Assembly (NCBI GenBank): GCA_013331125.1
Contig: DUGW01000092.1
Coordinates: 498 to 11,577 of the forward strand
Reading direction: 5' to 3'
From: Candidatus Woesearchaeota archaeon
Lineage (GTDB): Archaea; Nanoarchaeota; Nanoarchaeia; Woesearchaeales; UBA11576
Length of the DNA stretch: 11,080 nt
Under the pieces are notes generated by a model that ran no database searches, was not told where the DNA came from, and saw only the letters and a list, made by a program, of their open reading frames with translations. Shown here piece by piece: positions 1 through 6,114 of the stretch. The position numbers and the translations under genes were made by a program. How positions within the stretch are numbered: the first letter of the stretch is position 1; the number at the start of each line of letters is the position of its first letter.

Positions 1-165
1 TTCCGCACAGAAAACATGCCTCCAGAACCTCCCACGCCCTCATTTTTCTCAGAATCCCATTATTTTGGCTCTCAGAGGCTTTCTTTCTTACCCTGGCAAG
101 GACACAGATTTCCTCTAAAAAGCTCTCAGGATGGCTTATTTTGGCTTCTATTCGCTTTTTATTGC

Positions 166-179
166 AGGGTCTGGACCCT
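166..179. repeat. Short inverted repeat AGGGTC/GACCCT
   Basis: AGGGTC (166-171) and GACCCT (174-179) are perfect complements separated by two bases. It is isolated and has no evident function. Confidence 0.3.
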
Positions 180-217
180 CTTTTTCCTCATTTTTCCCAT
201 ATTTTTCGACTTTTCTT

Positions 218-242
218 TCATTCTTTGTCGGTATGATGCTGA
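218..242 (+). repeat. 25-bp direct repeat, copy 1 (TGTCGGTATGAT core)
   Basis: Positions 218-242 match 394-418 at 22 of 25 bases, and all three differences are C/T changes. The core TGTCGGTATGAT starts at 226. Just downstream, TGTCGAGAT (248-256) is the exact reverse complement of the right arm of the copy at 561-579. This copy's own right arm is degenerate (about 5 of 9 bases). Confidence 0.65.
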
Positions 243-393
243 GCTATTGTCGAGATGAATTTGTATTATTTCTGACTATTTTCTGACCCATTAGGCAATC
301 CTCGTTTTATTCCAGCTCTTATTTGGGTTGTTGATCTCCTTCTGCTTTGCTTGCTTCTGCTATCTTTTCCTGGAAATTTTCTGGAAAACCCGA

Positions 394-420
394 TCATTCT
401 CTGTCGGCATGATGCCGACA
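394..420 (+). repeat. 25-bp direct repeat, copy 2, containing a perfect palindrome
   Basis: This is the best copy of the family. TGTCGGCAT (402-410) and ATGCCGACA (412-420) form a perfect 9-bp inverted repeat around one central base. Such a 19-bp near-contiguous dyad is the usual shape of an operator for a dimeric DNA-binding protein. As an RNA hairpin it would need a tight loop, so a DNA site is more likely. Confidence 0.65.
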
Positions 421-498
421 AAATGGTGTTGTGTTCTGATCCCTTCTTTGTCTTTGCTCTTTGTTTTCTGCTTTCCTTGTCTGCATCATCTTAGCAGA

Positions 499-520
499 AA
501 CTCTTGGTTTTTCAAGAGTT
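499..520. repeat. 8-bp hairpin AACTCTTG/CAAGAGTT
   Basis: The arms at 499-506 and 513-520 pair perfectly over 8 bp around a six-base loop, GTTTTT. No T tract follows directly, so it does not look like a terminator for either strand. Confidence 0.45.
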
Positions 521-560
521 GTGCTTATATTAATCACATAGTTTTTGACCATATTTAACT

Positions 561-579
561 TGTCGGTATAATCTCGACA
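561..579 (+). repeat. Third copy of the TGTCGG dyad
   Basis: TGTCGGTAT (561-569) and ATCTCGACA (571-579) form a 19-bp dyad matching at 7 of 9 arm positions. It has the same one-base centre as the palindrome at 402-420. The left arm is identical to that at 226-234. The three copies are 176 and 159 bases apart. Confidence 0.55.
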
Positions 580-665
580 CGTATTAGCTCGTCCACGTCC
601 TTCTTGTTTTTTCACGCCCGATCCTTCCTGACTTGTGCTTTTTATGCTCACTACCGACTTTCTTG

Positions 666-715
666 CCGGACTTGGGTTCATTCAAGGTTCGGATTCGTAC
701 CGAACCTCTGAAAAT
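666..715 (+). repeat. Composite repeat A, copy 1: CCGGACTTG...AGGTTCGG dyad
   Basis: The unit starts with CCGGACTTGGGTTCA (666-680). It continues into a perfect 8-bp inverted repeat, AGGTTCGG (685-692) and CCGAACCT (700-707), and ends with CTGAAAAT. The same order recurs at 897-938. A further small inverted repeat, GGCC-GTATAA-GGCC, follows at 735-748. Confidence 0.6.
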
Positions 716-769
716 CCAGAATTCTGACCTTTCAGGCCGTATAAGGCCATTTTACATGATTCTTCTGAT

Positions 770-800
770 CCGGACCTGGTTCATCCTGTACCTGGACTGT
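770..800 (+). repeat. Composite repeat A, degenerate copy
   Basis: CCGGACCTGGTTCA (770-783) matches the start of the units at 666 and 897. The downstream part reads GTACCTGGAC and keeps only part of the dyad. It is best seen as a decayed or half-site copy. Confidence 0.4.
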
Positions 801-828
801 ACCTGTACTTATGGTTGTATCTTATCAT

Positions 829-843
829 TTTCTCGTCGAGAAA
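829..843. repeat. Palindrome TTTCTCG-T-CGAGAAA
   Basis: A perfect 7-bp inverted repeat around one central base. It has the geometry of the 402-420 dyad but a different sequence. It may be a further operator-like site. Confidence 0.4.
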
Positions 844-875
844 CAGCATTCCTGCCTTGTTGTTGCTATATGATC

Positions 876-898
876 AGGTTCAATCTGTACTGGATTCC
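876..898 (+). repeat. Possible half-site of the GGTTC family
   Basis: AGGTTCAATCTGTACTGGAT (876-895) shares the AGGTTC start and the GTACTG centre with the other dyads, but the right arm is poor. It lies directly before the copy at 897-938. Confidence 0.3.
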
Positions 899-938
899 GG
901 ACTTGTTCAGGTTCGGGTGCGAACTGAACCTCTAAAAT
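897..938 (+). repeat. Composite repeat A, copy 2
   Basis: CCGGACTTGTTCA (897-909) leads into AGGTTCGG (909-916) and TGAACCT (925-931), then CTAAAAT. The order and spacing parallel 666-715, and the dyad has one mismatch. As in copy 1, a GGC-type inverted repeat follows: GGCTTAA (939-945) with TTAAGCC (956-962). GAATTAAGC is then repeated in tandem at 953 and 963. Confidence 0.6.
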
Positions 939-997
939 GGCTTAAAAATGCTGAATTAAGCCGAATTAAGCGTTTTGAAGGTTCACTTTACTGTTCG

Positions 998-1018
998 GGT
1001 TCGGTCCGTACTGAATCT
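998..1018 (+). repeat. GGTTCGG dyad directly upstream of the TATA box
   Basis: GGTTCGGTCCGTACTGAATC (998-1017) matches the 685-707 dyad with one base deleted and two changes in the right arm. It ends about nine bases before the BRE of the coiled-coil gene promoter, a position where a bound protein could control transcription. Control is inference. Confidence 0.5.
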
Positions 1019-1026
1019 GTACTAAA

Positions 1027-1043
1027 CGAAAGATTTTTATAAA
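1027..1043 (+). promoter_or_regulatory. BRE/TATA promoter of the coiled-coil gene
   Basis: CGAAAGA (1027-1033) is a good B-recognition element, followed at once by a TATA box, TTTATAAA (1036-1043). Transcription would start about 25 bases on, near 1064-1068. That leaves a short leader containing the GGGGG ribosome site at 1069-1073. Confidence 0.7.
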
Positions 1044-1081
1044 TAAAGTGTTTTGGTTTTTGATGACAGGGGGTATTGATC

Positions 1082-2227
1082 ATGAAGATGGGACTGTTCA
1101 ATCGCGGCGGAAAAAAGGCTCTGGAAAAGCGTTTCACCACCTTTGCAGAGCAACTCGCACACATATTCGATCGCATAAAAACTGACATGAATCAGGCTAA
1201 TTCTAGGGTTGATTCAGTTGAAGGAGACATAAAAAAACTCCATGCCTGGATTAATTACCTAAATAGGCAGAATTCTGATTTATCAGCTCAAAATACTGAT
1301 TTAAAACAGAAATACTCTCAAATAAGCCGTAAAAGCGATAGTTTGTATGATAATCACAACCATTTGGCCTCCCAGACTGAGAAAGTCTCAAGGGTGATTG
1401 AGGACCATCAGGAGATCCTGAAGACTCATAAGACCCAGGTCTCAGAAGTCCTGGATTCCCATAAAGAGGACCTTAAAAAGGCCTTACAGAGGCAGGAGAA
1501 CCTCACAAAAGACGAAGTTGCCCGCCTTAAGAGCTGGGTTTCCTATTACATGACCCTTGTGGATAAGCATAAAGACAAGGAAACAGCTTTAGAGGCCGAA
1601 TTAGCCTCTCTGAGAGCTTCTTTTACAGAGACTGCCCAGACATCAGAAACTGTCATAAACTCGCTCAGAAGCGATAATTTGGCCTTAAAACAGCATCTGG
1701 TGTCAGTGTCTGACCAGCTTGAAAACCTCAGTTCAGGCCTTCAATCCACTAAAAGTGAGCTCTCTGAGACCAAAGATACCCTTGAAAATACCCAAAAAAT
1801 AATAGAAAATCTACGAAATATTAGCGAAAGTGAGACTTCAAAGCCTCAACAGATGCAACCGGCAGTGCAGGATCAGCAGTTCTTTCAGCCTCAACAGGCC
1901 CTGCCCCAGGTCCAGATGCCGGTATTCCCACCTCAGGCAGCCTCTACAGCCTTTGAGAGGCATATCATGAGCCGGGTCATGCCTAACAGGAAGGGCTATA
2001 TCCTGCGTTATATCATGGAATTGGCCTCTGAGCAGCGTTATTCCACAAAAGAGGTTGAGGAGATTGTGGTCAAGGAGAAGAACCGCTGCGGCAGGACAAG
2101 CTTCTACGCCTACCTTAAGGAGCTTAAGATGCGTGGCAAGCTGAGCTATGCGAATATTGATGAGAGAAGCATTGTGGTGAACGTTGAGAAAAATACCCAG
2201 CAACAACTGGATAATTATCAAAAGTGA
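1082..2227 (+). CDS. Coiled-coil protein with C-terminal winged-helix-like domain
   Basis: Function unknown. From ATG 1082 the protein has 381 residues. The ATG sits seven bases after a GGGGGT ribosome site (1069-1074); a TTG at 1076 is in frame but too close to that site. Residues 1-35 are basic, then amphipathic. Residues 40-250 are heptad-rich, with many L, Q, S, K and E and few prolines, and look like a long coiled coil. Residues 254-290 are a P/Q-rich linker. Residues 291-370 are compact and basic, with a predicted helix-turn-helix (YSTKEVEEIVV, then RCGRTSFYAYLKELKMRGKL) and a hydrophobic end (SIVVNV), as in winged-helix DNA-binding domains. There is no signal peptide or membrane segment. 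The shape suggests a DNA-binding, oligomerising protein, for example in chromosome organisation, partition or regulation. The dyads upstream are candidate binding sites. This is inference from architecture only. Confidence 0.75.
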   Translation: MKMGLFNRGGKKALEKRFTTFAEQLAHIFDRIKTDMNQANSRVDSVEGDIKKLHAWINYLNRQNSDLSAQNTDLKQKYSQISRKSDSLYDNHNHLASQTEKVSRVIEDHQEILKTHKTQVSEVLDSHKEDLKKALQRQENLTKDEVARLKSWVSYYMTLVDKHKDKETALEAELASLRASFTETAQTSETVINSLRSDNLALKQHLVSVSDQLENLSSGLQSTKSELSETKDTLENTQKIIENLRNISESETSKPQQMQPAVQDQQFFQPQQALPQVQMPVFPPQAASTAFERHIMSRVMPNRKGYILRYIMELASEQRYSTKEVEEIVVKEKNRCGRTSFYAYLKELKMRGKLSYANIDERSIVVNVEKNTQQQLDNYQK

Positions 2228-2259
2228 GGATTAGGATATCCTTTGGATACAAACACGCG

Positions 2260-2309
2260 CCTGTCGATTCTTGCGCTACAGCCCTCAGGGCTTCTTGACA
2301 GGTTTTTTT
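2260..2309 (+). terminator. Stem-loop with T7 tract after the coiled-coil gene
   Basis: CCTGTC (2260-2265) pairs with GACAGG (2297-2302), followed directly by seven T (2303-2309). Nested inside is a second hairpin, AGCCC-TCA-GGGCT (2280-2292). It lies 32 bases after the coiled-coil stop and just before the leuS TATA-like box. It looks like an intrinsic terminator, or the 3' end of a small structured RNA. A T tract alone usually suffices in archaea, so the elaborate stem is notable. Confidence 0.6.
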
Positions 2310-2313
2310 GACA

Positions 2314-2323
2314 AATTATTTAA
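2314..2323 (+). promoter_or_regulatory. Probable TATA box of leuS
   Basis: AATTATTTAA lies 36-45 bases before the leuS ATG at 2359. A start about 25 bases downstream gives a leader of roughly 12 bases. No strong BRE is visible. GTGAGG (2337-2342) and GAGTGAT (2347-2353) are possible ribosome sites. Confidence 0.4.
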
Positions 2324-2358
2324 GGGATTGCTTAAAGTGAGGTTTCGAGTGATTTTTC

Positions 2359-4989
2359 ATGGTTGATTTCAAGACTATTGAGCAGAAATGGCAGAAGAGG
2401 TGGGAGGACTCCGGCATCTTCAAGGTGCAGATGGATCCTGAGAAGCCTAAGTATTATGTTCTTGAGATGTTCCCTTATCCTTCTGGCTCTGGTCTTCATA
2501 TGGGTCATGCCTTCAATTATACTATCGGCGACATCTTTGAGCGTTTCAAGAGGATGAAAGGCTTCAATGTCCTTTATCCTATGGGTTATGATTCTCTTGG
2601 CCTTCCTGCTGAGAATGCGGCGATAAAGGCCGGTGTCCATCCTAAAGAGTACACTGAGAAGTCCATCACTAATTTCATCAAGCAGCAGAAGGCTCTTGGC
2701 CTCAGCTATGATTGGTCGCGCGTCGTCAAGACCCATGACCCTTCTTTCTATAGGTGGGACCAGTGGATCTTCCTGAAGATGCTTGAGAAGGGTATTGCTT
2801 TCCGCAAGAAGGCGCCTGTGAATTGGTGTCCTGAATGCAACTCTGTGCTCGCCAATGAGCAGGTCCATGACGGCAAGTGCTGGCGTCATACCTCTACTGA
2901 TGTCGAGATAAAGCATCTCGAGCAGTGGTTCTTCCGCATAACTGATTATGCTGAGGAACTCTATGACAATATCGATTCTCTCGGGAACTGGGCTGATGAT
3001 GTCAAGGCCATGCAGCGTCATTGGATAGGCAAGAGTCATGGCACTGAGATCCTGTTCAGGATCGACGGCGAGGACTGGCCTGTCTTCACGACCCGTCCTG
3101 ACACTATCCACGGTGTCACTTTCATGGTAATCTCTGCTCAGCATCCTAGGCTTATGGAGTTGGTGACTGATGATCATAGGCAGGAGGTTGAGGATTTCCT
3201 TAAGAAAATCAAGTCCACCAGTGAGAAGGACATGGATGATCTCGAGAAGGAGGGCGCTTTCACCGGCGCCTATGCTGAGAACCCTATGACTGGCGGCAAG
3301 ATACCTGTCTATACAGGCAACTTCGTGCTTGCTGAGTATGGTGCTGGTATGGTGATGGCTGTTCCTGCCCACGACCAGCGCGATTTTGAGTTCGCTAAGA
3401 AGTATGGTATCCCTATCAAGGTCGTTATCCAGCCTGATGATTTTGAGCTGAATCCTGATAAGATGTCTCGTGCCTTCACGACCTCTGGCACTCTCACTAA
3501 CTCTGGTGATTTCAATGGTATGCAGAACCTTGATGCCATCGAGGAGATATCTAAGCGTATCGAGTCTCTGGGCAAGGGCCGTCGCACAGTGAATTATAAG
3601 CTCCGTGATTGGCTTGTCTCCCGTCAGAGGTATTGGGGCACTCCGATCCCTGTTGTCTACTGTGATTCTTGTGGCATTGTGCCTATTCCCGAAGACCAGC
3701 TTCCTGTCACCCTTCCTGAGGATGTCAAGTTCGGCAAGGGCAACCCTCTGAAGACTAATGATTCTTTTGTGAATACTAAGTGTCCTAAGTGTGGTGCTGG
3801 CGCTAGGCGCGAGACAGATACTATGGATACCTTTGTGAACTCTTCCTGGTATTTCCTGCGTTACTGCGATCCTCAGAACAATGATGCTATCTTTGATAAG
3901 GATAAGGCTGCCTATTGGATGCCTGTCGATAGGTATATCGGTGGCAAGGAGCATGCCTGTATGCATCTTATCTACTTCCGCTTCTATGTCAAGTTCCTCA
4001 GGGACTTGGGTCTGGTCAGTTTTGACGAACCGACCCTTAACCTTTTCAATCAGGGCATGCTTCATGGTGATGATGGTCATGTCATGTCGAAGTCGCGTGG
4101 TAATGTTGTCCTGCCGGAGACTGTCAGTGAGCAGTATGGTATTGACACTGCCCGTTTCTTCCTTGTTTCCTTGGCTTCTGCTGACAAGGACCGTGAATGG
4201 TCCAACACCGGCATTGAGGGCAGCTCACGTTTCATCAGGAAAGTCCTTGCTTATTTCGACTCTGTGAAGGTCGGGGCCTCGAGCCCTAAGGTTGAGAGCC
4301 GTCTCAATAAGGCCATTCTGGAGATCACTGATGATATTGATAACATCAGGTACAATCTTGCTACAATCAAGCTTCGTGAACTCTTTGATTCTTTAGAGCC
4401 TGAGGTCAGCAAGGAGAGTCTTGAGAAGTTCCTTGCTCTCCTTCACCCGTTCTGTCCTCACATCACTGAGGAGCTATGGGAGAAGCTTGGCAATGCACCT
4501 TTCATCAGCATGGCTCCTTGGCCTGTCGCTGATGAGGGTAAGATCGATCGTGAGGTAGATGCTGTTGATGACATGCTTGCTCAGACTGTATCTGACATCC
4601 GTCATATCCTCGAGCTTGCTAAGAAGGATAATGCTTCGAAAGTCAGATTGTTTGTGGCTCCGGCTTGGAAGTATGATTTCTTGGTCAGGCTTAAGGAGCT
4701 TCTTGATAAGACTGTCAATCCTGGTGAGATACTCAAGGAGATCATGCAGACTGATCTTAAGGTCTATGGTCAGGAGATAACCAAGCTTGTCCCTAAGTTT
4801 GTCAAGGACCGTTCCAAGATACCTGAGGTCCTTATGGATGATCAGAAGGAGTTCTCTGCCCTTGAGCAGAACAAGGCACTCATCGAGAAGGAGTTCAACT
4901 GCTCTGTGGAATTGGTCAAGGCTGAAGGTTGTGACGAGCCCAAGGCGAAACAGGCCATGCCTGGCAAGCCGGCGATATTGGTGGAGTAA
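2359..4989 (+). CDS. leuS: Leucyl-tRNA synthetase, bacterial-type core
   Basis: Cytoplasmic class I synthetase that charges tRNA-Leu with leucine using ATP; 876 residues. The HIGH motif is HMGH (47-50) within PYPSGSGLHMGH. The KMSKS loop is VMSKS (575-579). A zinc-knuckle-like segment CPEC...C is at 157-174 and a second cysteine pair group at 435-478. The CP1 editing domain lies between them, with the threonine-rich TTRPDTIHG (244-252) and AVPAHDQRD (334-342), whose final Asp matches the conserved editing-site aspartate. Editing after the zinc segment, and the sequence of these motifs, are bacterial-type. The anticodon-binding helical domain includes HPFCPHITEELWEKLG (696-711). The C-terminus (about 760-876) does not look like the short bacterial C-terminal domain: it has FVAPAWK (765-771) and ends QAMPGKPAILVE, closer to archaeal LeuRS tails as I recall them. 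The ATG at 2359 is the first good start. Confidence 0.95.
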   Translation: MVDFKTIEQKWQKRWEDSGIFKVQMDPEKPKYYVLEMFPYPSGSGLHMGHAFNYTIGDIFERFKRMKGFNVLYPMGYDSLGLPAENAAIKAGVHPKEYTEKSITNFIKQQKALGLSYDWSRVVKTHDPSFYRWDQWIFLKMLEKGIAFRKKAPVNWCPECNSVLANEQVHDGKCWRHTSTDVEIKHLEQWFFRITDYAEELYDNIDSLGNWADDVKAMQRHWIGKSHGTEILFRIDGEDWPVFTTRPDTIHGVTFMVISAQHPRLMELVTDDHRQEVEDFLKKIKSTSEKDMDDLEKEGAFTGAYAENPMTGGKIPVYTGNFVLAEYGAGMVMAVPAHDQRDFEFAKKYGIPIKVVIQPDDFELNPDKMSRAFTTSGTLTNSGDFNGMQNLDAIEEISKRIESLGKGRRTVNYKLRDWLVSRQRYWGTPIPVVYCDSCGIVPIPEDQLPVTLPEDVKFGKGNPLKTNDSFVNTKCPKCGAGARRETDTMDTFVNSSWYFLRYCDPQNNDAIFDKDKAAYWMPVDRYIGGKEHACMHLIYFRFYVKFLRDLGLVSFDEPTLNLFNQGMLHGDDGHVMSKSRGNVVLPETVSEQYGIDTARFFLVSLASADKDREWSNTGIEGSSRFIRKVLAYFDSVKVGASSPKVESRLNKAILEITDDIDNIRYNLATIKLRELFDSLEPEVSKESLEKFLALLHPFCPHITEELWEKLGNAPFISMAPWPVADEGKIDREVDAVDDMLAQTVSDIRHILELAKKDNASKVRLFVAPAWKYDFLVRLKELLDKTVNPGEILKEIMQTDLKVYGQEITKLVPKFVKDRSKIPEVLMDDQKEFSALEQNKALIEKEFNCSVELVKAEGCDEPKAKQAMPGKPAILVE

Positions 4990-4991
4990 TC

Positions 4992-4999
4992 TTTATTAA
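4992..4999 (+). promoter_or_regulatory. Probable TATA box of dgt
   Basis: TTTATTAA begins two bases after the leuS stop codon. It lies 40-47 bases before the dgt ATG, giving a predicted leader of about 18 bases with the GGGGGT ribosome site. The BRE is weak, and read-through from leuS is equally possible. Confidence 0.4.
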
Positions 5000-5038
5000 T
5001 TGTCATTGTTTACTGCGAAATTATTTGGGGGTTTTGAC

Positions 5039-6082
5039 ATGAGGTTCGTAAGTAGGTTAGAGAAGGAATCTATTGAGGTCGATCTTAAAAGGCAGGCAAG
5101 ATTATCTCCAGAATACACTCTTTCTTCTGAGTCGCGCGGGCGTCTTCGTGACGAACCCCTGAGTGAATGGCGGACCTGTTTTGAACTTGATCGTGACAGG
5201 ATTATCCATGCGCATTCATACCGCAGTCTTCGCGATAAGGCTCAGGTGCATATCTTTCCTCAGGATCAGCTTTTGACTACGCGCCTCATCCATACCGAAG
5301 AGGTATACCAGGTCGCTTGGTCGATTTGTAACTTCTTAGGTCTGAACACGGTTCTGGCCGAGGCTATTGCAAGAGGGCATGATGTCGGTCACGCCCCTTT
5401 CGGGCATGTTGGTGAACGGAAATTGACTGAAATAATGAGGAGATATCTTTGTGATCAGGGATACGTTTTTGATCATGCGAAGAATAGTGTGTATGTCCTT
5501 GATAACCTTGAGAGGGATGGTGAAGGTATCAATATGACTTATGAGGTCAGGGATGGGATTGACAGGCATTCGTCAAAAGGCGCAAGCCTTGATGGTGAAC
5601 CTGACCTTCCAGCCACAGCCGAGGGGCAGGTTGTCCGGCTTTCAGACAAGATTGCTTATACTTGCGGCGATCTTGATGATGCTCTGAGGGTGAACATTCT
5701 GAGTCGGAGCAGTCTGCCACAGGCAGAACTGAAGCTCCTTGGCGAGATGAAGAAACATTGGATTGGTGCCATGATCCACGCCGTTGTAGAATCCAGCATC
5801 AAAGAACAGCAGATTTGTTTTTGTGGTGATGTGTATGAGGCTTTTTCTTCGGTACGCCGCTTCATGTACAAGAATGTGTATGGTGTTGGTGTGATGGAGG
5901 ATGAGCAGAGGAAAGCTGGTGGTGTCATCGAGCGCGTGTTTGACTATATCATGGATACGCAATTTAAAGGTCTTGACCAGAAGACTGCAGCCAGGAAGAC
6001 TTTGGATATTGTTGCTGGTATGACTGATGTGGCAATAATGCGTTTTGAACGCGAGAAATTTGTTCCCAAGGGGCTTTATTAG
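5039..6082 (+). CDS. dgt: Deoxyguanosinetriphosphate triphosphohydrolase-like HD protein
   Basis: Member of the dGTPase/dNTPase family, which hydrolyses dNTPs to nucleoside and tripolyphosphate and so tunes dNTP pools. It has 347 residues from ATG 5039, six bases after GGGGGT (5027-5032). That ribosome site is of the same type as that of the coiled-coil gene and favours this start over upstream TTG codons. Family motifs appear in order: DRDRIIHAHSYRSLRDKAQV (51-70), TRLIHTEEV (81-89), ARGHDVGHAPFGHVGE (111-126), INMTYEVRDGIDRH (164-177) and LSDKIAYTCGDLDDAL (201-216). The HD metal ligands are therefore probably H85, H114, D115 and D203, all present. Length suits the shorter bacterial/archaeal type. 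Substrate preference cannot be read from sequence. It follows leuS closely and meets the minus-strand HIT gene tail to tail, with 16 bases between. Confidence 0.9.
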   Translation: MRFVSRLEKESIEVDLKRQARLSPEYTLSSESRGRLRDEPLSEWRTCFELDRDRIIHAHSYRSLRDKAQVHIFPQDQLLTTRLIHTEEVYQVAWSICNFLGLNTVLAEAIARGHDVGHAPFGHVGERKLTEIMRRYLCDQGYVFDHAKNSVYVLDNLERDGEGINMTYEVRDGIDRHSSKGASLDGEPDLPATAEGQVVRLSDKIAYTCGDLDDALRVNILSRSSLPQAELKLLGEMKKHWIGAMIHAVVESSIKEQQICFCGDVYEAFSSVRRFMYKNVYGVGVMEDEQRKAGGVIERVFDYIMDTQFKGLDQKTAARKTLDIVAGMTDVAIMRFEREKFVPKGLY

Positions 6083-6088
6083 GTCAAG

Positions 6089-6114
6089 CAGGAGGATTTT
6101 AAGGCATCCTCTTG
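6089..6114. terminator. Hairpin shared by the convergent dgt and HIT gene ends
   Basis: GAGGAT (6092-6097) and ATCCTC (6106-6111) pair, extendable through a G-T pair to CAGGAGGAT with ATCCTCTTG. The loop contains the stop codon of the minus-strand gene. No clear T tract follows on either side, so a terminator role is only possible. Confidence 0.3.

Larger units (their letters stand above)
1..1081. other. Long gene-free, repeat-rich region upstream of the coiled-coil gene
   Basis: I see no convincing gene here. The short open frames on both strands lack recognisable domains or good ribosome sites, and their composition follows the pyrimidine-rich plus strand (long T and CT runs at 170-230). 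The segment does hold many short dyads and dispersed repeats. One family, TGTCGGYATRAT, lies at 226, 402 and 561. A second family of GGTTC...GAACC dyads lies between 666 and 1018. Isolated hairpins lie at 166-179, 499-520 and 829-843, and a BRE/TATA promoter is at 1027-1043. A kilobase with this content is unusual for a compact archaeal genome. It could be a regulatory region, an origin or partition-like site, or the remains of a mobile element. Confidence 0.6.

Noticed and set aside
685..707. tRNA T-arm, because of GGTTCGGATTC
   Set aside because: The loop lacks the conserved TTCRA pattern, and no acceptor, D or anticodon arms flank it.
16..1042. Several short open frames on both strands in the first kilobase
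   Set aside because: Composition is that of T-rich spacer, with many Phe, Cys and Ser. There are no domains or suitable ribosome sites, and repeats run through them.
2332..4080. Long open frame antisense to leuS (582 codons, minus strand)
   Set aside because: It mirrors the strong codon bias of leuS (GAT, AAG, CTT and few codons giving antisense stops). It has no recognisable domain or ribosome site and lies wholly within a well-supported gene.
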